Shown: one piece after another, positions 1 to 5,848 of the stretch
Layout: every line of letters starts with the position of its first letter
How positions within the stretch are numbered: position 1 is the stretch's first letter
DNA from: Chloroflexota bacterium
GTDB lineage: Bacteria > Chloroflexota > Dehalococcoidia > Tepidiformales > Tepidiformaceae
Assembly (NCBI GenBank): GCA_025350285.1
Contig: JANXYE010000383.1
Coordinates: 1 to 8,131 of the forward strand
DNA: 8,131 nucleotides
Direction of reading: 5' to 3'
Made by a program: the position numbers and the translations under genes
Notes under the pieces: generated by a model
What the model saw: the letters and a program-made list of their open reading frames with translations, nothing else
The model's database searches: none
Told to the model about the DNA's origin: nothing

Positions 1-898
1 CTACGCCTGCTTCGCGCCCGACATGCGCGGCTTCGGCCAGACGGATAAGCCGGGCGCGCGTGTCACGCGGGCGATGCTCGGCCAGGACGTCATCAACTTC
101 ATGGACGCGCTGGGGATCGAAAAGGCGCACGTCGTGGGCCACGACTGGGGCGGCATCATCGCGTTCAAGGTCGCGATCGACTGGTCCCAGCGGGTGAACC
201 GGCTGGCGCTTCTCGATACGCTCTGCACGGTCTGGTCGCCGGCGGGCGTGCACGGGTACTGGTTCAAGGCCGAGCCCTACCCGGAGGAATTCTTCGCGAA
301 GTACCACCGGCCGTTCATCGAGACGATCTTCACCGGCACGTCGGAACCCCCGCTCCCGGGACGGCCGCTTTCGCCGTGGCAGGGGCCGGGCCGGGCGGCG
401 GCTACATGGGCCACGAAGGAGGATGTCGAGCACTACGCGAAGGCGTTCGCCGACCCGATGAGCCACTTCCACGCGATCTCGTACTACCGCTACGCGCTGC
501 CCTTTCACATCGTTCACGACGACCCGGCGGCGGCGCACGGGGAACGCTTCGAGTTCCTTTCGGAGAAGAGGGTCGCCGAGATGTGGACGAACCCGGACGG
601 CCTGGAAAAGCACCCGCTCCACGCGAACTTCATGGACTACGGCCCGGAGGACCGCCACAAGACCTTCCCGAACCCGACGCTGTGGATGTTCGGGACCTAC
701 CTCTCGCGTTCGCGCGGTACGGGCGACGCGGACGATCCGGCGGACCGCGTGCCCACGGGCAACCCTTTCGCGCAACAGTTCACGCGCTACTTTCCGGATC
801 TGCGTGGGCGGCGGGTGAACGCTGGGCACTTCTTCCCGGAGGAGGCGCCCGAGGTGACGAACGACACGCTCCGGGCGTTCCTCGCCGGCCAAATCTGA
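1..898 (+). CDS. Alpha/beta hydrolase, Asp-nucleophile type (epoxide hydrolase / haloacid dehalogenase-like), 5' partial
   Basis: The frame is open from base 2 with no start, so the N-terminus, probably about 60 residues including the oxyanion strand, lies left of the window; 298 residues are visible. Seen: APDMRGFGQTDKP, the usual loop after strand 4; the nucleophile elbow VVGHDWGG with Asp48; LALLDT with Asp72, 24 residues later; and the C-terminal AGHFFPEEAPE with His276. Asp in the elbow is the mark of epoxide hydrolases and haloalkane or fluoroacetate dehalogenases, which attack an epoxide or C-halogen carbon through a covalent ester. The Asp-to-Asp spacing of 24 and the GHFFPEEAPE ending resemble fluoroacetate dehalogenases, as I recall that family. 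The stretch between Asp48 and His276 is about 58 residues longer than in those enzymes, and I cannot place their halide-binding residues. The substrate is therefore open. It is probably cytoplasmic and leads a tight operon with the cupin and second hydrolase. Confidence 0.9.
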   Translation, partial: YACFAPDMRGFGQTDKPGARVTRAMLGQDVINFMDALGIEKAHVVGHDWGGIIAFKVAIDWSQRVNRLALLDTLCTVWSPAGVHGYWFKAEPYPEEFFAKYHRPFIETIFTGTSEPPLPGRPLSPWQGPGRAAATWATKEDVEHYAKAFADPMSHFHAISYYRYALPFHIVHDDPAAAHGERFEFLSEKRVAEMWTNPDGLEKHPLHANFMDYGPEDRHKTFPNPTLWMFGTYLSRSRGTGDADDPADRVPTGNPFAQQFTRYFPDLRGRRVNAGHFFPEEAPEVTNDTLRAFLAGQI

Positions 899-912
899 AA
901 GGAAGCGTTCTC

Positions 913-1269
913 ATGAAAGTCGTACGCAAGTCTGAAGGTGGCGAGGTGCTCGCCACCTCCCCACTTTTCGTCGGGACCGTCCACTCGCGGCCGCTTATCC
1001 CGGCCGATGTCAGCCCGAACGTGACGGTCACGCTCGTGCGGTTCACGGATGGCGGGCGGAACAAACGCCACACGCACAGCGCTGACCAGATCCTCTACAT
1101 CACGGAGGGGAACGGGATCGTCGCGGATGACCACGGCGAGCAGCACGTCACGGAAGGCGACATCGTCCACGTTGGCGCGGGCACGGTGCACTGGCACGGG
1201 GCCGAGCCTGGCAAGGACATGGCCCACCTCAGTATCCTCCCGCCGTGTAAAACGGAGATGGTGGAGTAG
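913..1269 (+). CDS. Small single-domain cupin protein
   Basis: This 118-residue protein is a single cupin barrel. Cupin motif 1 is visible around residues 50-70 as a Gly-rich turn, then RHTHSADQ and ILYITEGNG. The two His are the usual metal ligands, but the Glu normally following them is Gln here. Motif 2 is GDIVHVGAGTVHWHG, with a third His ligand. Small cupins of this type bind Fe, Mn, Ni or Zn and act as dioxygenases, isomerases, decarboxylases or simple binding proteins; sequence alone does not decide which. The ATG at 913 is preceded by AAAGGA at 898-903, a good ribosome-binding site, and lies 14 bases after the upstream hydrolase stop. The next gene starts 4 bases after its stop, so the three genes are very likely co-transcribed. 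A longer open frame runs upstream but overlaps the hydrolase and has no cupin content. Confidence 0.9.
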   Translation: MKVVRKSEGGEVLATSPLFVGTVHSRPLIPADVSPNVTVTLVRFTDGGRNKRHTHSADQILYITEGNGIVADDHGEQHVTEGDIVHVGAGTVHWHGAEPGKDMAHLSILPPCKTEMVE

Positions 1270-1273
1270 CGCT

Positions 1274-2071
1274 ATGCCCGTCTTCGAACGCCCAACGGTT
1301 GCTCTCCACTACGAAGACACGGGTGGCGATAATCCGGCGCTGGTCTTCCTGCACGGCTGGTGTGACGGCCGCGAGAGCTGGACCGCCACGCTGGAACACT
1401 TCCGGGGCGCCTACCGCTGCGTCGCGCCGGACATGCGGGGGCACGGGCTCTCCGGGCTGCCGCGCGACCACGCTTACTTCCCGGAGGCGCTCTCCGGTGA
1501 CGTAGTCGCGCTCTGCGAGTTCCTCGGCGTCAGTCGCCCGGTGCTCATCGGGCATAGCTTCGGGGGGATGCTCGCGGGATTCGTAGCGGCCCGCTTTCCC
1601 GGCTTCGCGCGGGCTGTCGTGGTGGAGGATCAGGCACTCGACCTGCGCCCCCTCGCCGGGCAGCTGCGGCAGGTCGAACCGATAATCTTCTCCGCGGAGC
1701 AGCACATGGGCTTCCGGGACGGCCTGTTCGACTCGATGGTCACGGATCGTATCTCCGCGGAGGACAGGGCGGGGATCCAGCGGCTGAAGCGCGCCACGCC
1801 GGTTGAGGTCGGGCAGGCCCTCTGGGCGCCGCTCTTCGCGCTCACGGGCGCCGAACTTGGCACGATGGCCGAGCGCTTGATCGGCGGACTTGCTGGCCAA
1901 CCGTCTTTACTTATTGATGCTCAGCCGCAGCCGGGGTACTACGAACAGGTCCGCGCCATCGCCCCGGATGTGGAGGTCGAAGTGCTGGTCTGCGGGCACT
2001 GGACGCACCTCGAACGAGCGGGTGAATTCCGGGCGGCCGTGTCCCGCTTCCTCGAACGAGTGTCCGATTGA
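1274..2071 (+). CDS. Alpha/beta hydrolase, Ser-nucleophile type
   Basis: A complete 265-residue alpha/beta hydrolase, normal length for the family. Seen in order: VFLHGWCDG (oxyanion-hole HG, residues 24-32), APDMRGHGLS (51-60), the nucleophile elbow LIGHSFGG with Ser95, and VCGHWTHLERAGEF with the catalytic His242. The usual acid position after strand 7 is not obvious: the segment reads SLLIDAQPQPGYY. Asp119 in AVVVEDQ lies 24 residues after Ser95 and could serve as the acid after strand 6, the same geometry as in the first hydrolase of this operon. Likely reactions are hydrolysis of an ester, lactone or C-C bond; no substrate can be named. The ATG at 1274 follows the cupin stop by 4 bases, and a GGTGGAG stretch in the end of the cupin gene supplies the ribosome-binding site. 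An open frame extends upstream to 1049 but is a shadow of the cupin gene. Confidence 0.9.
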   Translation: MPVFERPTVALHYEDTGGDNPALVFLHGWCDGRESWTATLEHFRGAYRCVAPDMRGHGLSGLPRDHAYFPEALSGDVVALCEFLGVSRPVLIGHSFGGMLAGFVAARFPGFARAVVVEDQALDLRPLAGQLRQVEPIIFSAEQHMGFRDGLFDSMVTDRISAEDRAGIQRLKRATPVEVGQALWAPLFALTGAELGTMAERLIGGLAGQPSLLIDAQPQPGYYEQVRAIAPDVEVEVLVCGHWTHLERAGEFRAAVSRFLERVSD

Positions 2072-2188
2072 CCGGCCCGAATCGCTTCGTCAGCAGGAAC
2101 GGACCGCGGGGGCGTGGCCTCACCCGGCGCGCTTGACGTGTGTGACTAAGTCACACACGATCGATGCACACAACGGGAGGTGGCTACC
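2072..2188 (+). promoter_or_regulatory. Gap between the hydrolase operon and vapBC, holding a candidate vapBC promoter
   Basis: This 117-base gap separates the second hydrolase from vapB. A candidate promoter has TTGACG at 2133-2138 (5 of 6 to the -35 consensus), a 17-base spacer, and CACGAT at 2156-2161 as a weak -10 (3 of 6). It would start RNA near 2168, just before the GGGAGG ribosome-binding site at 2175-2180. The palindrome at 2137-2159 lies across this promoter. I see no clear terminator for the hydrolase genes in 2072-2130, so read-through into vapBC is possible. Confidence 0.5.
2137..2159. promoter_or_regulatory. Perfect 23-base palindrome, likely VapBC operator
   Basis: Left arm CGTGTGTGACT (2137-2147), centre A (2148) and right arm AGTCACACACG (2149-2159) are perfectly complementary: 11 bases, one-base centre, 11 bases. 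VapB-type antitoxins bind as dimers to such palindromes upstream of their own gene and, with VapC, repress it. The site lies between and over the candidate -35 and -10 and ends 29 bases before the vapB start, where an autoregulatory operator should be. The symmetry is seen directly; the role is inferred. Confidence 0.75.
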
Positions 2189-2419
2189 GTGGCGACGAAC
2201 CTTGCGATCGACCCGTGTCTTATTAACGAGGCCAAAGCGCTTGGCGGACACAAGACCAAAACGGAGGCCGTCACGGCGGCGCTCCGGGAGTACATTCGCT
2301 GGAAGAAGCACCTTGAGTTCGTCGCGTCGTTCGGAACCGTGGAGTGGGACGAAGGTTACGACTACAAAGCAGAACGCCGGAAGGAGTTGGAGCGGGACAT
2401 CAAGCGGCGGCAGTGCTGA
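2189..2419 (+). CDS. vapB: VapB-family antitoxin
   Basis: A 76-residue protein typical of VapB antitoxins. The N-terminal half, TNLAIDPCLINEAKALGG followed by HKTKTEAVTAALREYIRWKK, fits the short DNA-binding strand plus two helices (ribbon-helix-helix-like) used by the VapB family to dimerise and bind its operator. The C-terminal part, with VEWDEGYDYKAERRKE and a Lys/Arg-rich end, is the flexible segment expected to cover the toxin. I chose the GTG at 2189 because GGGAGG at 2175-2180 sits 8 bases before it. A GTG at 2180 in the same frame would overlap that ribosome-binding site and adds only three residues. The stop overlaps the start of vapC by 7 bases, so translation is probably coupled. 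It likely represses its own operon through the palindrome at 2137-2159. Confidence 0.87.
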   Translation: MATNLAIDPCLINEAKALGGHKTKTEAVTAALREYIRWKKHLEFVASFGTVEWDEGYDYKAERRKELERDIKRRQC

Positions 2420-2832
2420 CCACCGTCGATACGTCCGCGATGTCGCTAGGGTTCCGCGGGCGCATTGATCCGCTGGGACCGGGTGCGGCGGTTCGAGCTG
2501 AATTGGATGCACTCTCCTCGCGGGCAGAACTTCTGGTGCCGGGCGTTGTGCGGCAAGAGCTGCTCAGCGGGCTCCGAGAAGAAGCCACTTTCAGGCGGTT
2601 ACGAGGTCTGCTTCGCGCGTTCCCGGACGTTGCCTGCACTATCGACGACTACGAGCGCGCGGCAGAGTTTGCCAACACGTGCCAGCGCTCCGGCGTCCAG
2701 GGTGCAAGGGCAGACTTCCTTGTCTGCGCGACCTCGGTCAGTTCGAATTCCGTGATCCTGACGCTGGACGGAGACTTCGCGAGGTTCGCACAGTACATTC
2801 CGATCCGGCTCCACCCACTTTCAAGGACGTAA
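2413..2832 (+). CDS. vapC: VapC-family PIN-domain ribonuclease toxin
   Basis: A 139-residue single PIN domain, the usual VapC length. The four acidic residues that hold the catalytic Mg/Mn are present: Asp6 in TTVDTS, Glu49 in GVVRQELLSG, Asp101 in RADFLVCATS, and Asp119 (or Asp121) in ILTLDGDFARFA. VapC toxins are site-specific endoribonucleases that cut tRNA or rRNA and stop translation when the antitoxin is degraded. With the acidic set intact it is probably active. The GTG at 2413 starts inside the end of vapB, a 7-base overlap placing MLTTVDTS at the N-terminus exactly as in the family. A longer frame from 2344 only covers vapB in another register. The next gene begins 5 bases after the vapC stop, and its ribosome-binding site lies within the vapC end. 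Confidence 0.92.
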   Translation: MLTTVDTSAMSLGFRGRIDPLGPGAAVRAELDALSSRAELLVPGVVRQELLSGLREEATFRRLRGLLRAFPDVACTIDDYERAAEFANTCQRSGVQGARADFLVCATSVSSNSVILTLDGDFARFAQYIPIRLHPLSRT

Positions 2833-2837
2833 ACGCT

Positions 2838-3860
2838 ATGCCTACCAACCGCTCCTGGGTCCTCGCGCACCGGCCGAACGGCATGGTGCAGGAAACCGAC
2901 TTCGAACTCCGTGAATCCGCCATCCCCAAACCGGAGGCGGGGGAGATCCTCGTTCGAACCATCTACTGCTCGCTCGACCCGGCGATGCGGGGCTGGATCG
3001 TTGATCGCCCGTCGTACGTCCCGCCGGTGCGAATCGGTGAAGTCATGCGGGCCGGCGGCTGCGGCGAAGTTGTGAAGTCGAACAATCCCGGCTTCGTTCC
3101 CGGCGACCTGGTGACCGGGATGACCGGCTGGCAGGAGTACTGCCTTTCGGATGGAAGCGGATTGATGGCGATGCGCAGGCTCGCGCCTGGGACCGACCTG
3201 CGCGCTTCGATGGGCGTGTTCAGCGGCGCGGGAATGTCGGCCTACTTCGGCCTGCTGGACCTTGGGCAGCCGAAGGCGGGCGAGACTGTCGTAGTCTCGG
3301 GGGCCGCCGGGGCTGTCGGGTCCGTGGCCGGCCAGATCGCGAAGATCAAGGGCTGCCGGACGGTTGGCATCGCCGGGAGCGACGAGAAGTGCGCGTGGCT
3401 CGTGGACGAACTCGGGTTTGATGCGGCGATTAATTACAAGACTGAGAACGTGGCGGTGCGCCTGCACGAGACCTGCCCCGATGGGATCGATGTCTACTTC
3501 GACAACGTGGGCGGCCCGATTCTGGATATGGTCCTCGCCCAGATCCGAATGAAGGCCAGGATAGTGCTGTGCGGTGGGATTAGCGCCTACAACGCGGAAG
3601 TCCCACCTCCTGGACCCGCGAACTTGATGATGCTCGTCGGCATGAGGGCGCGGATGGAGGGTTTCATCATCATCGACTACATCCCGCGCTTCCCCGAGGC
3701 GGGCGAGGAGATGGGCCGCTGGATGGCGGAGGGCAGGCTGAAAGCGCGCGACACCATCGTCGAAGGCATCGAGAAGGCCCCGCGTGCACTGCAAATGCTG
3801 TTCGAAGGCGCGAACACGGGGAAGCTGCTCCTACAGGTTGGCGCTGAACCGGCTGGTTGA
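2838..3860 (+). CDS. NADP-dependent zinc-free medium-chain reductase (prostaglandin reductase / CurA type)
   Basis: A complete 340-residue protein, the normal size for this branch of the medium-chain dehydrogenase/reductase superfamily. Seen: an N-terminal catalytic barrel with SLDPAMRGW (45-53), which this branch shares, then FVPGDLVTGMTGWQEY (86-101), then the Rossmann dinucleotide site VVVSGAAGAVGSVAGQIAK around residues 151-169, and YFDNVGG (220-226), another mark of the branch. The Cys/His zinc ligands of alcohol dehydrogenases are absent. Family members use NADPH to reduce the C=C bond of alpha,beta-unsaturated ketones or aldehydes; the substrate here is unknown. The start at 2838 has AAGGA at 2823-2827 ten bases before it. 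It lies 5 bases after vapC, so it may be co-transcribed with the toxin-antitoxin pair. A longer frame upstream overlaps vapC and has no family content. Confidence 0.93.
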   Translation: MPTNRSWVLAHRPNGMVQETDFELRESAIPKPEAGEILVRTIYCSLDPAMRGWIVDRPSYVPPVRIGEVMRAGGCGEVVKSNNPGFVPGDLVTGMTGWQEYCLSDGSGLMAMRRLAPGTDLRASMGVFSGAGMSAYFGLLDLGQPKAGETVVVSGAAGAVGSVAGQIAKIKGCRTVGIAGSDEKCAWLVDELGFDAAINYKTENVAVRLHETCPDGIDVYFDNVGGPILDMVLAQIRMKARIVLCGGISAYNAEVPPPGPANLMMLVGMRARMEGFIIIDYIPRFPEAGEEMGRWMAEGRLKARDTIVEGIEKAPRALQMLFEGANTGKLLLQVGAEPAG

Positions 3861-4009
3861 GGCCTTTTCGCGAAAGTGTATCGGCGGGCGCATCGCCAGC
3901 GTTGGTGGTGCGTTACCCTGCGCCGGGCGGGGGGCGCTCGATACTAGGGGAAAGGCGCACATTCGCGCTTTACCCGCCTGGGGGTCATGACGACGGCGGG
4001 GAGGTTGGC
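3861..4009. other. 149-base gap before the ketopantoate-reductase gene
   Basis: I see no gene here. Five bases after the reductase stop lies the 10-base palindrome TTTCGCGAAA (3866-3875), of unknown meaning and short enough to be chance. GATACT at 3940-3945 resembles a -10 box (4 of 6) but has no convincing -35 partner. A weak imperfect hairpin (AAAGGCGC, then GCGCTTT) lies near 3951-3971 without a T-run. GGGGAGG at 3998-4004 is the ribosome-binding site of the next gene, five bases before its ATG. The gap probably contains the promoter for that gene, but I cannot place it firmly. Confidence 0.4.
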
Positions 4010-4978
4010 ATGCGGTTTATCATCTACGGCGCTGGAGCCATTGGCGGAGTGGTCGGCGCCCGCCTGTTCGAGAGTGGCCACGAGGTCGTGCTGATCGCGC
4101 GCGGCGAGCACCTGCGCGCCATCCAGTCTAGCGGGCTTACGCTTCAGGCGCCCTCCGCGACCGTCACCCTGACGATCCCCGCCGTGGGGTTGCCAGCCGA
4201 GATCGAGTTCCGCTCGGATGATGTGGTCTTCCTTGCGATGAAGACCAACGACACCGAGGCGGCCGTGGCCGAGCTCGTTGCGGCCGCCGGTCCGGAGATA
4301 CCGGTCATCTGCCTGCAGAACGGGGTGGAATCAGAGCGGGTGGTGACCCGCCGGATGACCAACGTCTACGCGACGCCGGTACGCCTCCCGGCCACGCACC
4401 TTGAGCCGGGGGTCGTGCAGGCGGATTCTGAGCCAACGACTGGCGTCCTCGATATCGGGCGCTACCCGGCCGGGACGGACGAACTCTGCGAGCGGGTGTC
4501 CGCCGCCCTCGAAGCTTCGACCTTCAGTTCGCACCCGAGCGCAGACGTCATGCGCCACAAGTACACGAAACTGCTGGTCATGAACCTCGGGAACGCGGCC
4601 CAGGCTATCTGTGGCCCAGGGGCGGCGACGGGCGACCTCATCCGGCGGGCGCGCCAGGAGGCTGTGGCCTGCTTTGAGGCCGCCGGAATCGACTACGCGA
4701 GCGAGGCGGAAGACCGCGAACGCCGGGGCAACCTCATCACGATCCGTCCGATTGGCGACAAGCCGCGAGCGGGAGGGTCTACCTGGCAAAGCCTCGCTCG
4801 TGGCAAGCGAGAGCTCGAAGTGGACTACTTGAACGGCGAGATCGCGCTTCTCGGCCGTCTGCACGGCGTGCCCACGCCGGTCAACTCAGCCTTCCAGCGG
4901 ATCGCGAACCAGATGGCCGCGAATGGCACTCCGCCCGGCTCAATCACCCCTGAGGAACTCGAGCATGCTATTGGCTAG
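4010..4978 (+). CDS. panE: 2-dehydropantoate 2-reductase (ketopantoate reductase) family protein
   Basis: A 322-residue protein matching the PanE/ApbA family in length and layout. Residues 1-30 hold the NADP Rossmann site IIYGAGAIGG (Gly7, Gly9, Gly12). VFLAMKTND carries Lys78, and ICLQNGVESE (100-109) follows the nucleotide-binding half. The C-terminal helical domain has HKYTKLLVMNLGNAAQAI with Lys187, the usual catalytic Lys position. It also has STWQSLARGKRELEVDYLNGE (257-277), where Glu270 aligns with the essential Glu of the E. coli enzyme, then HGVPTPVN. PanE reduces ketopantoate to pantoate with NADPH in pantothenate and CoA synthesis. The family also includes reductases of other 2-keto acids, and no panB or panC is near, so the true substrate may differ. 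The ATG at 4010 has GGGGAGG five bases upstream; an open frame extending upstream has no family content. Confidence 0.88.
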   Translation: MRFIIYGAGAIGGVVGARLFESGHEVVLIARGEHLRAIQSSGLTLQAPSATVTLTIPAVGLPAEIEFRSDDVVFLAMKTNDTEAAVAELVAAAGPEIPVICLQNGVESERVVTRRMTNVYATPVRLPATHLEPGVVQADSEPTTGVLDIGRYPAGTDELCERVSAALEASTFSSHPSADVMRHKYTKLLVMNLGNAAQAICGPGAATGDLIRRARQEAVACFEAAGIDYASEAEDRERRGNLITIRPIGDKPRAGGSTWQSLARGKRELEVDYLNGEIALLGRLHGVPTPVNSAFQRIANQMAANGTPPGSITPEELEHAIG

Positions 4979-4991
4979 CGAACGGACCAGG

Positions 4992-5010
4992 AGGGGCGCG
5001 GACCGCCCCT
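4992..5010 (+). terminator. GC-rich hairpin after the ketopantoate-reductase gene
   Basis: AGGGGCG (4992-4998) and CGCCCCT (5004-5010) form a perfect 7-base stem around the loop CGGAC, 14 bases after the stop at 4978. No T-run follows, so a standard Rho-independent terminator is uncertain. GC-rich bacteria do use hairpins with poor T-tracts. Its place between a stop codon and a candidate promoter for the phosphatase gene supports a transcript boundary here. Confidence 0.4.
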
Positions 5011-5022
5011 GGCGGGCACTCA

Positions 5023-5052
5023 TTGGCGGCATCCGAAGACGGTGGGCATACT
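5023..5052 (+). promoter_or_regulatory. Candidate promoter of the PP2C gene
   Basis: TTGGCG (5023-5028, 4 of 6 to the -35 consensus), an 18-base spacer and CATACT (5047-5052, 4 of 6 to the -10) would start RNA near 5059. That is about 25 bases before the preferred GTG start of the phosphatase and after the hairpin at 4992-5010. If real, it rules out the longer start at 4965 for this transcript. Confidence 0.35.
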
Positions 5053-5084
5053 ACGCTACCAACCGCGATGAGGCCCCCGCGAAC

Positions 5085-5810
5085 GTGGCGCAATCCCATT
5101 TTCACATCACACACCCGGGCATGCACCGACCCACAAATCAAGACCAGACGACGACCCGCCTGCTTCCCGGCGGCCAGACCCTTCTCCTCGTCGCCGATGG
5201 CGTCGGTGGCGCGGGTGGGGGCGAGGTCGCCAGCGCGGAGACGCTCGAGTCAATCGTCGCTCAACTCACGCTGTCTCCGCTCGCGGACCCCGCGGACGCG
5301 CTGCGTGACGCGGTCCGCCGGGCCAACACCGTTGTGCGCGCACGGGCGACTACCGACGAGCGGCTCAAGACGATGGCGACGACGTTGGTGGCGGCGATAA
5401 TCGACAGTGGCCAGGCGTGGCTGATCAACGTCGGCGACAGCCGGGCGTATCTCTACCATGCGGGCGACGTGACGGCGCTTACGGAAGACGACAGCTGGGT
5501 GGCGGAGCAGGTGCGTTCCGGGGCGTTAACGGAGGAAGAGGCGTCGCGCAGCCCGTACCAGAACGTCATCACGCGAGGCGTGGGCGTTGAAGACACGATC
5601 AACGTCGAAACGGTGACACGCCAGACCCTTGTCAGCGGAGACGTGCTGGTGCTCTGTTCGGACGGCCTCTATCGCTGTGTTTCGCCAGAGCAGATCGGTG
5701 AGACGCTGGCGGCGCTGCCGGTGGAGGCGGCCGGGAGGAAGCTCATCGACCTGGCGAACGCGGCCGGCGGCCCCGACAACATCTCCGTCGCCCTTTACCG
5801 GCAATCATGA
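5085..5810 (+). CDS. PP2C-family Ser/Thr protein phosphatase
   Basis: A 241-residue single-domain PP2C (PPM) phosphatase, the normal length for bacterial PrpC/Stp/PstP catalytic domains. Seen in order: THPGMHRPTNQD with Asp20; VADGVGGAGGGEVAS with Asp38 and Gly39; TMATTLVAA (usually MGTT, here Ala for Gly); INVGDSRAYLY (115-124); LVLCSDGLY with Asp193; and GGPDNISV with Asp231. The aspartates form the two-metal Mn/Mg centre that removes phosphate from pSer or pThr. No membrane segment is visible, so it acts in the cytoplasm. I chose GTG 5085 because it leaves the complete first motif with a short lead. ATG 5119 would cut into that motif, and ATG 4965 overlaps the previous gene by 14 bases and adds a basic, unmatched leader. 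With the kinase encoded at 7054 it likely forms a phosphorylation/dephosphorylation pair. Confidence 0.92.
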   Translation: MAQSHFHITHPGMHRPTNQDQTTTRLLPGGQTLLLVADGVGGAGGGEVASAETLESIVAQLTLSPLADPADALRDAVRRANTVVRARATTDERLKTMATTLVAAIIDSGQAWLINVGDSRAYLYHAGDVTALTEDDSWVAEQVRSGALTEEEASRSPYQNVITRGVGVEDTINVETVTRQTLVSGDVLVLCSDGLYRCVSPEQIGETLAALPVEAAGRKLIDLANAAGGPDNISVALYRQS

Positions 5811-5848
5811 TCATGAAGCGCGCCGGAGCCTCGCGTCGTTGCCCGGAG

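Noticed and set aside
376..912. Upstream extension of the cupin frame.
   Set aside because: It lies entirely within the first hydrolase gene, is Arg/Gly/Pro-rich, and the ATG at 913 has a good ribosome-binding site.
2649..3794. A 381-codon open frame on the - strand.
   Set aside because: It lies antisense to the well-supported reductase and vapC genes and reads as His/Arg/Ala-rich sequence with no domain.
4331..4864. A 177-codon open frame on the - strand.
   Set aside because: Shadow of the ketopantoate-reductase gene; no motif and no ribosome-binding site seen.
4965..5084. Longer PP2C start at ATG 4965, overlapping the previous gene.
   Set aside because: The added 40 residues are basic and match nothing in PP2C. 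The stretch includes a hairpin and a candidate promoter, which fits an intergenic region better.
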